From B1 sp034439755 (GTDB lineage: Bacteria > Bacteroidota > Bacteroidia > UKL13-3), in the NCBI GenBank assembly GCA_034439755.1, contig JAWXAZ010000004.1, forward strand, positions 24,622 to 88,621: DNA of 64,000 bases, read 5' to 3'. This document shows, piece by piece, positions 1 through 7,771 of this stretch. The stretch's first letter is position 1, and every line of letters starts with the position of its first letter. The notes beneath the pieces were generated by a model. The model was not told where the DNA came from, did no database searches, and saw nothing but the letters and a program-made list of their open reading frames with translations. The position numbers were made by a program, and so were the translations under genes.

Positions 1-239
1 CTCTCCAATTCTGAATCATCAACAGCATAATAGGCATTTTCTTTAAAGCCTTTGTGGTAGAAATCCATGCTATAAAACAAAGGCAACATACCCGATTGTG
101 CATGCAAATTTGGATCAAAAGTCCAAAACCGATATTCCTCCTTGTATATACTAAATCCGCAAGAGTTGAGACTCTTTGGAGGCCATACAAGTGCAAGAAA
201 ATTAATGAGGCAAAGAATAAGCAGCTTCAATATTTTCAT
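1..239 (-). CDS. secreted protein of unknown function, N-terminal part only
   Basis: The reading frame opens with ATG at 239 and is still open at the left edge, so only the first 79 or so residues are visible. The N-terminus is a typical signal peptide (MKILKLLILCLINFLALVW), followed by a short Ser/Asn stretch and CGFSIYKEEYRFWTFDPNL. An early CG followed by an aromatic-rich stretch with F-D-P-N is something I associate with large secreted Bacteroidota proteins, but I do not recognise the family and assign no function. The start lies 38 bp inside the 3' end of the upstream gene on the same strand, so the two are probably co-transcribed and translationally coupled. Confidence 0.6.
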   Translation of the reverse strand, partial: MKILKLLILCLINFLALVWPPKSLNSCGFSIYKEEYRFWTFDPNLHAQSGMLPLFYSMDFYHKGFKENAYYAVDDSELE

Positions 240-1290
240 AGGTAATTTTGTTTAATTCATCCATATCTAAATCGAATAAAGCAAGGGTACTATTTTGCGT
301 TAAAGGCAAGTTTCTTAACAACAAATTTGATTGCCTTAATTCTTGCGCGCCACATGATTCAATTTTTAAAATATCGCCCGCTTTTAAGTTGTAATTGCTG
401 TATCCATTTCTTTCAACGGTTTGAACCAAAAACTTGTTGTTAGCAAGCGGAGTTAAGGTATACTCTTTTTCATATACATATGCATTTTGCCCGTGTAATT
501 TGGGAACAATATTATCTGAATACACTTTTAAAAACATTCCATTTCTAAACACCAAGGTCCAACTAAAAACGGGCAAAGCCACGTCCATGGGCAATGGGTA
601 ATCCTTTCTTTTGAGATACTTAAGCGCTTCATTGAAGTTAAAAATGCTATTGATATTGCTTATATTCTTGGCATTTTCCATGTTATACAACATCAACATA
701 ACCCGGTCAACAGGCGGCACACCCAATTCGTCTTTGTACTTATAAGGATATAATCTTAAGGTAACAGAATACATAAATTGAGGGGCAATTTTTTTCATAG
801 CCAATAAGAGATTAAAATACGAATCTTTGGTAGCTTTTGTCCAATCGCAATCAATTTGAATTTCCTTTGGAAGTATTTCTGTTTGGGAATAAATGCGTAA
901 AGCTTGCGATAAAAAGTTATTGGCAAATTCATGATAATTATCCTTGTTGAGGTGCTTTAAAACTTCATTAGTAATATATACCACTGGAACATATTCTGTG
1001 CTATCCATCCCTTTTTCTATGTAATAATTGAGGGCGGTTTTTGAAGCAGGGAAAATCCCAGCAGCTACATTATAATCTACATCTAACATTTTGATGTAAA
1101 CCTTCCTTATTTGGTGTCTATTTAAAAAACTATCCTCTGCACTTGTATAACTACTTTTGTTAAAAACGGTCTTCCAATGGTAAATTGCCTTATTGCCTTG
1201 AAGGATATTTTGCGGCCGCAAGAACCAAAGGCCAATTAGCAAGAGAAGGAATGAAAATCCTGCCATCCATTGTATAATTTTGGTGTTCAT
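202..1290 (-). CDS. membrane-anchored TIM-barrel-like protein (DUF3142-like)
   Basis: The 362-residue protein starts with a short cytoplasmic tail and one membrane segment (about residues 7-24), leaving the rest outside the inner membrane. The body alternates hydrophobic beta-strands and helices as in a glycoside-hydrolase TIM barrel: IRKVYIKMLDVDYN (61-74), VPVVYITNEV (101-110), EIQIDCDWT (143-151), MYSVTLRLYP, VDRVMLMLYNM and MDVALPVFSW. The acidic IDCDW at a strand end is where catalytic acids often sit in such barrels. It resembles the poorly characterised DUF3142 group, but this is inference from pattern only. It overlaps the next minus-strand gene by 38 bp. A GGTTTGAACC motif variant at 418-427 encodes part of its FLVQTV segment. 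Confidence 0.75.
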   Translation of the reverse strand: MNTKIIQWMAGFSFLLLLIGLWFLRPQNILQGNKAIYHWKTVFNKSSYTSAEDSFLNRHQIRKVYIKMLDVDYNVAAGIFPASKTALNYYIEKGMDSTEYVPVVYITNEVLKHLNKDNYHEFANNFLSQALRIYSQTEILPKEIQIDCDWTKATKDSYFNLLLAMKKIAPQFMYSVTLRLYPYKYKDELGVPPVDRVMLMLYNMENAKNISNINSIFNFNEALKYLKRKDYPLPMDVALPVFSWTLVFRNGMFLKVYSDNIVPKLHGQNAYVYEKEYTLTPLANNKFLVQTVERNGYSNYNLKAGDILKIESCGAQELRQSNLLLRNLPLTQNSTLALFDLDMDELNKITYENIEAAYSLPH

Positions 1291-1417
1291 AATTTGAAGT
1301 GAAATTTAAGAAAGATTTGTCAATTTCATTAAAAAAACTGTGTGAAAGGCAAAAACAGATTTAAATCATTTTTTAATCAGATAAGCACCTCTTAATTTGA
1401 ACCAATAATAAATCTAA

Positions 1418-2842
1418 ATGAAAACAATCATAGAACCTTTTAGGATTAAATCTGTTGAACCTATTCGCATGACCACCAGGCAGGAAAGGGAGGTTTTTCT
1501 TGAAAACGCGCATTATAATTTATTTTCGCTCGACAGTGAAAACGTGATTATAGATTTATTAACCGATAGCGGCACCAGCAGCATGAGTGCCAACCAATGG
1601 GCATCTATGATGCGGGGTGATGAATCTTACGCCGGAAGTCCGTCTTTCGATAGATTTCACAAGGCAGTAAGTCATTTAATGCCCTTTACCCATATTATCC
1701 CCACCCATCAAGGAAGAGCGGCCGAGAAAATTTTGTTTACTATAATTGGTGGCAAAGGTAAATACATTTTAAATAATACACATTTTGACACTACCCGTGC
1801 CAATATCGAATACACGGGTGCAGAGGCCATTGATTTGGTAATAGAGGAAGGCAAAATTCCGAATTCTGAGCACCCTTTTAAAGGGAATATGGATATTCAA
1901 AAGTTGGAAGCCTTTATTCGAGAAAAAGGAGCAGAGAACATTCCGCTTGTTATGTTAACCATCACCAATAATTCGGGTGGCGGTCAGCCAGTATCCATGG
2001 AAAACATCAAAGAAACCAAATACATTTGCATGAAATATGATATTCCATTGTTTATGGATGCATGTAGGTTTGCAGAAAATGCATGGTTTATAAAAATGCG
2101 CGAACCAGGTTACGAAAACATAAAAGTTGAAGCCATAGTTCAGGAGATATTCTCCTATGCCGATGGATGCACCATGAGTGCTAAAAAGGATGCTTTGGTA
2201 AACATGGGAGGATGGTTAGCTATGAACAATCCGGTTTGGGCCGAAGCAGCCAGGAATTTACTCATATTAACAGAAGGTTTCCCAACCTATGGCGGCTTAT
2301 CTGGCAGGGATTTGGAGGCCATTGCCACTGGGTTGGAAGAAGTGATAGACGAAGATTATTTGCATTATAGAATTAGCTCTACACAATATTTAGGCAGGCA
2401 TTTAACCGAAGCAGGCATTCCTATTGTAAAGCCTGCGGGCGGACATGCAATTTATATTGATGCAAGAAACATGTTGCCACATATTACACCCTTGGAGTAT
2501 CCGGGACAATCGTTGGCGGTAGAAATGTATTTGCATGCAGGCATTAGAGCATGTGAAATTGGCACGGTGATGTTTGGCTTGCAAATGGATGGAACCGAAA
2601 AGGCAGCGTCAATGGATTTGGTGAGGTTGGCTATACCACGTAGAGTTTATACCCAAAGTCACATGGATTATGTAATTGAGGCTTTGGTAGAAATCAATGA
2701 AAGAAAGAATGATTTAAAAGGACTTAAAATTGTTTGGCAACCCAAACAATTAAGACATTTTAGCGCTAAATTTTTACCCTTAAATTGTGAATGTCAGATG
2801 AAGGAAAACTTCAATAAGGCATTTCAAGAAGAGACCGTTTAA
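1418..2842 (+). CDS. tnaA: tryptophanase (tryptophan indole-lyase)
   Basis: This is a 474-residue PLP-dependent beta-eliminating lyase that converts tryptophan to indole, pyruvate and ammonia. It aligns end to end from memory with E. coli TnaA and Citrobacter tyrosine phenol-lyase: EPFRIKSVEPI at the start, THQGR (96-100), D214 and R217 in MDACRF for cofactor binding, and MSAKKDALVNMGG with the PLP lysine at K257. Two positions separate the sister enzymes. Position 124 is Asp, as in TnaA, where phenol-lyase has Thr; the segment IRACEIG has Ile where phenol-lyase has its substrate-binding Arg. I therefore prefer tryptophanase. There is no TnaC-like leader peptide that I can see in the 127 bp upstream. 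A clear intrinsic terminator follows at 2873. Confidence 0.93.
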   Translation: MKTIIEPFRIKSVEPIRMTTRQEREVFLENAHYNLFSLDSENVIIDLLTDSGTSSMSANQWASMMRGDESYAGSPSFDRFHKAVSHLMPFTHIIPTHQGRAAEKILFTIIGGKGKYILNNTHFDTTRANIEYTGAEAIDLVIEEGKIPNSEHPFKGNMDIQKLEAFIREKGAENIPLVMLTITNNSGGGQPVSMENIKETKYICMKYDIPLFMDACRFAENAWFIKMREPGYENIKVEAIVQEIFSYADGCTMSAKKDALVNMGGWLAMNNPVWAEAARNLLILTEGFPTYGGLSGRDLEAIATGLEEVIDEDYLHYRISSTQYLGRHLTEAGIPIVKPAGGHAIYIDARNMLPHITPLEYPGQSLAVEMYLHAGIRACEIGTVMFGLQMDGTEKAASMDLVRLAIPRRVYTQSHMDYVIEALVEINERKNDLKGLKIVWQPKQLRHFSAKFLPLNCECQMKENFNKAFQEETV

Positions 2843-2872
2843 AAAACTGCGTTATCTTATACTCGCTCAAAT

Positions 2873-2909
2873 AAAAAAGGCACGATGTAAATCATCGAGC
2901 CTTTTTTTA
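2873..2909 (+). terminator. intrinsic terminator of tnaA
   Basis: The arms GGCaCGATG and CATCGaGCC pair around the loop TAAAT. Runs of A and T on the two sides make it a possible bidirectional terminator. It lies 30 bp after the tnaA stop. Confidence 0.88.
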
Positions 2910-3003
2910 TGGAATTAAACCAAACCTAAATTGAAGTTTGGTTTAGGATTTATTTGATAAAATTAATAACTCTCGCCAGCAAGCATTTTAAAGGAATTTA
3001 ATT

Positions 3004-3207
3004 AGCTGTTTACTGATTAACAGCCTTCGCCAGCATGCTTATAAAACCAAGTTACAAATGGATTATTAATTAGCTGTTTGCTGATTAACAGCCTTCGCCA
3101 GCATGCTTATAAAACCAAGTTACAAATGGATTATTAAGTAGCTGTTTGCTGATTAACAGCCTTCGCCAGCATGCTTATAAAACCAAGTTACAAATGGATT
3201 ATTAAGT
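3004..3207. repeat. three tandem copies of a 68-bp unit
   Basis: Units start at 3004, 3072 and 3140 and are almost identical; they differ at a few positions, such as A/G in GCTGTTTRCTG and T/G in the unit end. Each unit carries a small hairpin (GCTGTT, 8-nt loop, AACAGC) followed by CTTCGCCAGCATGCTTATAA. Near-identity implies recent amplification or ongoing homogenisation. The unit is not a multiple of three and has stops in all frames I checked, so it is not a coding repeat. Confidence 0.92.
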
Positions 3208-3269
3208 AATTCTCAATAACTAACAAACCTCGCCAATAAACCAATAGAACGGGCTATAAACAGATTTGA

Positions 3270-3857
3270 TTAAACCGCTTTTGGACGATAGCTCGTTTTT
3301 GAGCCACCAGCACCTTTAGAATTTGCCTTAGGCGAAGCTGCATTTTTAGGAGCGGTAGTTTTTGGTGTAGCCGTTTTTTTGGCCACTACTTTTTTAGGTT
3401 TAGCATCTTCCACAACGGCATCGGTTGGCGCATCTGCATTGGCCGTTTCAGAAGTTGCCTCTGCTTCATTTTCGCTTGGTTCAGCCAGTTTAGAGAAATC
3501 TAAAACATCCTTTAACGAATGGTACCAATTCAACAACTTTTTAATGTCGTTATCGTAAACGCGCTCACTATCTAAATTGATGGTTTCAATTAAATAGGCA
3601 CGAAGCACTTTCATATCCTCTTTTGCAGCAGGCACATTTCCTTTTTCGTTTAGTTTTAATAAAACTAAATTTAAACGAAGATCTTCTTCAACTGTATAAA
3701 TAGAAATATCTTCTAACACAGAAACCTTGTCTTGGAAACTGGTAGAGAATCTTCTGCCTGAACCGATTGTTTCAACAATTAAGCCGTTCTTGCTTCTTCC
3801 AACAATCTTATGTAAACCACTTTGACCAGCAATGGCCACAACGTCTTTTAATTCCAT
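3270..3857 (-). CDS. DUF5606 domain protein with basic, disordered tail
   Basis: The N-terminal 120 or so residues match what I know of the Bacteroidota family DUF5606: MELKDVVAIAGQSGLHKIVG, then SKNGLIVE, then a KVSVLEDISIYT segment. The function is unknown. The C-terminal 75 residues are low complexity, first acidic (SENEAEATSE) and then Lys/Ala/Pro-rich (KKVVAKKTATPKTTAPK), like the tails of nucleic-acid-associated proteins. I chose the start at MELKDVV (3857) because the family begins there; the open frame extends 17 residues further upstream to 3908 but adds a hydrophobic stretch foreign to the family. It stands alone and is transcribed towards the tandem repeat. Confidence 0.85.
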   Translation of the reverse strand: MELKDVVAIAGQSGLHKIVGRSKNGLIVETIGSGRRFSTSFQDKVSVLEDISIYTVEEDLRLNLVLLKLNEKGNVPAAKEDMKVLRAYLIETINLDSERVYDNDIKKLLNWYHSLKDVLDFSKLAEPSENEAEATSETANADAPTDAVVEDAKPKKVVAKKTATPKTTAPKNAASPKANSKGAGGSKTSYRPKAV

Positions 3858-3931
3858 ACTTTTATAACTTAATAGGATGGCAAATGTAATAAAAATAAAA
3901 ATTTGCACACCTCTTTATTTCTCAAGGTTTA

Positions 3932-3939
3932 TATTTTTG
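3932..3939 (+). promoter_or_regulatory. TAnnTTTG -7 element before the decayed DUF481-like gene
   Basis: TATTTTTG lies 6 bp before the TTG at 3946. A TTTG occurs at 3902-3905, but the 26-bp spacing is longer than usual for a -33 element. It suggests that the pseudogene still has its old promoter. Confidence 0.4.
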
Positions 3940-3945
3940 TAGCCA

Positions 3946-4319
3946 TTGAAATCAAAATTATTCACATTTTTTCTGGCTATAATATCATTAGGAATTAAGG
4001 CTCAACAGGTTATCAATATTGAATCGAAGCAATATGATTCGAGAGATTCTGGCTGGCATGGGAATGTCGATTTTGCGCAAACGCAGTTTAACCAACAAAT
4101 TGGCCTAAAATATAGGGGATTGTTGGGCGCTGGTCCGCGCATTCGTTTGTTTTATGCAGACAGCATGAAAATATTTGTAGGGCCCATGTGGATGTATGAA
4201 TATGAACAAAAAAACTGTGTGTAAAATTCACGCTTTCGCAAACTTATAATTCGCATCCTGCGGCGAAAAACCCTAATAATCTCTTGAATGTAAGAAACTC
4301 ATTTTCTTATCGCTTTTAG
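3946..4319 (+). pseudogene. decayed outer-membrane DUF481-like protein gene
   Basis: An open frame of 92 codons from TTG at 3946 encodes a signal peptide (MKSKLFTFFLAIISLGIKAQ), then VINIESKQYDSRDSGWHGN and LKYRGLLGAGPRIRLFYAD. These segments resemble secreted DUF481-type beta-barrel proteins of Bacteroidota, which are usually about 250 residues. The spacing between them is too short, which suggests internal deletion. The frame stops at 4224, but after a further 50 bp another frame encodes NPNNLLNVRNSFSYRF and stops at 4317-4319, which looks like the original C-terminus. Internal deletion plus a frameshift, and no ATG, argue for a pseudogene. The alternative is a short real secreted protein of 92 residues. 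Confidence 0.55.
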
Positions 4320-4357
4320 GAATTATGCTTTGGGCTTTCTTTTATGGCCTAAAACCC

Positions 4358-4365
4358 TATTTTTG
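4358..4365 (+). promoter_or_regulatory. TAnnTTTG -7 element of icmF
   Basis: TATTTTTG is followed 25 bp later by the icmF ATG. A TTTG at 4329-4332 could be the -33 element, but the spacing of 25 bp is longer than the usual 17-21. Confidence 0.5.
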
Positions 4366-4390
4366 CTAACTAATTGCGACAAATTTAGAT

Positions 4391-7300
4391 ATGGAAAACA
4401 TTGATAAATATATTCCCAAAAATAAAATCAGGGTAGTAACGGCTGCAAGTCTGTTCGATGGCCACGATGCTGCCATCAATATTATGCGCAGAATTATTCA
4501 GGCAAGTGGTGCCGAAGTGATACACTTGGGCCACGACAGAAGCGCTGAAGAGGTTGTAAATACTGCGATTCAGGAAGATGCAAATGCCATTGCCATGACT
4601 AGTTATCAAGGCGGACACGTAGAATATTTTAAATACATGCGCGACCTTTTGGTGGAGAAAGAATGTGGTCATATTAAAATTTTTGGTGGTGGTGGTGGTA
4701 CCATTTTACCCGAAGAAATTTCTGAATTACACCAATACGGTATATCAAGAATTTACCATCCAGATGATGGTCGCGCAATGGGATTGCAAGGCATGATTAA
4801 CGACATGTTGCGGCAATGTGATTTTGCTACAGGCACCAATTTAAATGGCGAAGTGAGTCATTTAGTGGAGAGAGACGATAAATCTATTGCGCGTTTAATT
4901 TCTGCCGCAGAAAATTTTCCTGATGCTTTTCATGAAGTACAAAAACACAAAGAGTGGCATATTTCTGATTCGCCCGTGCTAGGAATTACGGGAACGGGTG
5001 GTGCAGGAAAATCTTCCTTGGTAGATGAATTGGTGAGGCGTTTTTTATTAGATTTTCCAGAAAAGCACATTGCCATTATTTCGGTTGATCCAAGTAAACG
5101 CAAAACAGGCGGCGCATTATTGGGCGATCGCATTCGCATGAATTCGATAAAGAGTCCTAGGGTTTACATGCGTTCATTGGCTACCCGTCAGAGCAATTTA
5201 GCCTTATCAAAATATGTGAAAGAAGCCATAGACATTGTTAAAGCGGCCAATTTCGATTTAATCATTTTAGAAACTTCGGGCATTGGGCAGAGCGATACCG
5301 AAATTATTGAGCATAGCAATACTTCCTTGTATGTGATGACGCCAGAATATGGTGCAGCTACCCAGTTAGAGAAAATTGACATGCTAGATTTTGCAGACAT
5401 TATTGCACTCAATAAGTTTGACAAAAAGGGAGCCTTAGATGCCTTACGCGATGTTAAGAAACAATACCAACGCAACCATTTGTTGTTCGATAAAAACCCA
5501 GAAGAAATGCCAGTTTTTGGCACCATAGCTTCGCAATTTAACGACCCTGGCATGAATCGTTTGTATAAAGCGATTATGGATAAAGTGGTAGAAAAAACCG
5601 GTGCAGATTTAATTTCTACTTATCACATAGACGAAGAAATGAGTGAGAAGGTTTACATCATTCCACCTGCTCGCATTAGGTATTTGTCTGAGATTTCTGA
5701 AAACAATAGAAACTACGATAAATGGGTTCAGAAACAATCTGAAATTGCCGATAAACTATTTGGATTAAAGTCGGCCATGGAAACCATTAAAGCCGGCAAA
5801 TTAGACGACAAAGACAGGCTGGTAAAGGGTTTAGACGAAACCTATCACCAAGTTGCCTTAGATTTAGATCCAAGAAACAAAGTGATTTTAGAAACTTGGG
5901 AAGATAAAATTAACCTATACAAAAATGAATATTATGTATTTAAAGTTAGGGACAAGGAGATTAAAATTAAGACACACAGTGAGTCCTTGTCACACTCACA
6001 AATTCCGAAAGTAGCTGTACCTAAATTTAAAGGATGGGGAGATATTTTACGTTGGGCTTTAAAAGAAAACTTTCCAGGCGAATTTCCTTACACCTCGGGC
6101 ATTTATCCTTTTAAGCGAGAAGGCGAAGACCCAACGCGTATGTTTGCAGGAGAAGGCGGCCCAGAAAGAACAAATAAGCGCTTTCATTATGTAAGTTTGG
6201 GAATGCCCGCAGCGCGCTTAAGCACGGCATTCGACTCGGTAACATTATATGGAAACGACCCAGACCACAGACCCGATATTTACGGTAAAATTGGCAATTC
6301 GGGTGTGAGCGTTTGGAGTTTAGATGCAGCTAAAAAACTATATTCTGGCTTTAATTTGGCTGATCCAAAAACGTCTGTATCCATGACGATTAATGGTCCG
6401 GCTGCCATTATTTGTGCCTTTTTTATGAATGCAGCCATTGATCAACAATGTGAGTTGTACATAAAGAAAAACGGGTTAGAGCAAGAGATCAAGGATAAGA
6501 TTGATGCCCATTTTAAGTTGAAAGGAACCATTAAACCAACCTACAATGAAACCTTACCAGAAGGAAACGATGGCTTGGGATTAATGTTATTGGGCGTAAC
6601 TGGCGACATGGTTTTACCTGCCCAGGTTTATGAAAAAATAAAGGCAGACACCTTAAAACAAGTAAGGGGAACGGTTCAAGCCGATATTTTAAAAGAGGAT
6701 CAGGCCCAAAACACTTGTATATTTTCAACAGAATTTAGTTTGCGTGTAATGGGCGATGTGCAACAATATTTTATAAACGAAGGAATAAGAAACTTCTATT
6801 CTGTTTCTATAAGCGGCTATCATATTGCAGAGGCAGGTGCAAACCCAATTACACAGTTGGCATTAACCTTATCGAACGGGTTCACCTTTGTAGAATACTA
6901 TTTAAGCAGAGGCATGAACATCGATGATTTTGCGCCAAATTTATCTTTCTTTTTCTCGAACGGAATAGACCCAGAATATTCGGTAATAGGCAGGGTTTCT
7001 CGCAGAATTTGGTCGAAGGCCATGAAGTTAAAATATGGAGGAAACGAGCGCAGTCAAATGTTGAAATACCACATACAAACCAGTGGAAGAAGTTTGCATG
7101 CACAAGAGATCGACTTTAACGACATTAGAACAACCTTGCAGGCATTATATGCCATATACGACAATTGCAACAGTTTACATACCAATGCATATGATGAGGC
7201 TATTACAACCCCAACAGAAGAATCTGTTCGCAGGGCAATGGCTATTCAGTTAATCATAAACAGAGAGCTTGGTTTAGCTAAAAATGAAAACCCATTACAA

Positions 7301-7765
7301 GGTTCATTCATTATAGAAGACCTAACCGATTTAGTTGAAGATGCTGTATTGAGCGAATTTGATAAAATAAATGAAAGAGGCGGTGTGTTGGGTGCCATGG
7401 AAACGATGTATCAAAGAAACATGATTCAGGAAGAGAGTATGTATTACGAAATGCAAAAACATACAGGCGAATTTCCAATTATTGGGGTAAACACATTCTT
7501 ATCTTCCAAAGGCTCTCCAACCGTTTTGCCAAAAGAAGTTATACGGTCGACCACGGCCGAAAAGGAGTTTCAAATTACGATGCTTAATAACCTCAAGAAA
7601 GCCAATGAAGGCAAAGGTGAGGAGATGTTAAAGAAATTACAATTTGTTGCCATTCACAATCAAAACATCTTTGAAGAATTAATGAATACAGTGAAGTATT
7701 GCTCGTTGGGTCAGATTACCCATGCCTTATTTGAGGTAGGCGGCCAATACAGAAGAAACATGTAA
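4391..7765 (+). CDS. icmF: fused isobutyryl-CoA mutase IcmF
   Basis: This 1124-residue enzyme is an adenosylcobalamin-dependent acyl-CoA mutase fused to its own G-protein chaperone. The N-terminal B12-binding domain has DGHDAAIN (23-30, His25 as lower cobalt ligand) and a Gly-rich FGGGGGT loop (98-104). The MeaB-like GTPase follows, with Walker A GITGTGGAGKSS (198-209) and an NKFD base-recognition motif near 340. The C-terminal TIM-barrel mutase has GIYPFKREGEDP, SGYHIAEAGA and HIQTSGRSL. The order B12 domain, GTPase, mutase is diagnostic of IcmF. Phe in YPFKR, where methylmalonyl-CoA mutase has Tyr, argues for isobutyryl/n-butyryl-CoA or a similar branched substrate. The stop lies 6 bp from that of the convergent histidine kinase. 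Confidence 0.93.
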   Translation: MENIDKYIPKNKIRVVTAASLFDGHDAAINIMRRIIQASGAEVIHLGHDRSAEEVVNTAIQEDANAIAMTSYQGGHVEYFKYMRDLLVEKECGHIKIFGGGGGTILPEEISELHQYGISRIYHPDDGRAMGLQGMINDMLRQCDFATGTNLNGEVSHLVERDDKSIARLISAAENFPDAFHEVQKHKEWHISDSPVLGITGTGGAGKSSLVDELVRRFLLDFPEKHIAIISVDPSKRKTGGALLGDRIRMNSIKSPRVYMRSLATRQSNLALSKYVKEAIDIVKAANFDLIILETSGIGQSDTEIIEHSNTSLYVMTPEYGAATQLEKIDMLDFADIIALNKFDKKGALDALRDVKKQYQRNHLLFDKNPEEMPVFGTIASQFNDPGMNRLYKAIMDKVVEKTGADLISTYHIDEEMSEKVYIIPPARIRYLSEISENNRNYDKWVQKQSEIADKLFGLKSAMETIKAGKLDDKDRLVKGLDETYHQVALDLDPRNKVILETWEDKINLYKNEYYVFKVRDKEIKIKTHSESLSHSQIPKVAVPKFKGWGDILRWALKENFPGEFPYTSGIYPFKREGEDPTRMFAGEGGPERTNKRFHYVSLGMPAARLSTAFDSVTLYGNDPDHRPDIYGKIGNSGVSVWSLDAAKKLYSGFNLADPKTSVSMTINGPAAIICAFFMNAAIDQQCELYIKKNGLEQEIKDKIDAHFKLKGTIKPTYNETLPEGNDGLGLMLLGVTGDMVLPAQVYEKIKADTLKQVRGTVQADILKEDQAQNTCIFSTEFSLRVMGDVQQYFINEGIRNFYSVSISGYHIAEAGANPITQLALTLSNGFTFVEYYLSRGMNIDDFAPNLSFFFSNGIDPEYSVIGRVSRRIWSKAMKLKYGGNERSQMLKYHIQTSGRSLHAQEIDFNDIRTTLQALYAIYDNCNSLHTNAYDEAITTPTEESVRRAMAIQLIINRELGLAKNENPLQGSFIIEDLTDLVEDAVLSEFDKINERGGVLGAMETMYQRNMIQEESMYYEMQKHTGEFPIIGVNTFLSSKGSPTVLPKEVIRSTTAEKEFQITMLNNLKKANEGKGEEMLKKLQFVAIHNQNIFEELMNTVKYCSLGQITHALFEVGGQYRRNM

Positions 7766-7771
7766 AAACAA

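Larger units (their letters stand above)
2843..3269. other. non-coding spacer between tnaA and the DUF5606 gene
   Basis: The 427-bp spacer holds the tnaA terminator (2873-2909) and the 68-bp tandem repeat (3004-3207). It also has degenerate edges of that repeat: a partial copy with CTCGCCAGCAAGCATT near 2973, and an ACAAACCTCGCCAATAAACC tail near 3222. I see no credible gene in it on either strand. Confidence 0.7.

Noticed and set aside
1418..2842. Tyrosine phenol-lyase as product.
   Set aside because: Asp at position 124 and Ile in place of the phenol-lyase Arg fit tryptophanase.
3004..3207. CRISPR or coding repeat.
   Set aside because: Units are head-to-tail without spacers and contain stops in the frames checked.
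6531..6728. Minus-strand frames inside icmF and similar frames opposite other genes.
   Set aside because: They lie wholly within well-supported genes and have no family features; shadows of codon use.
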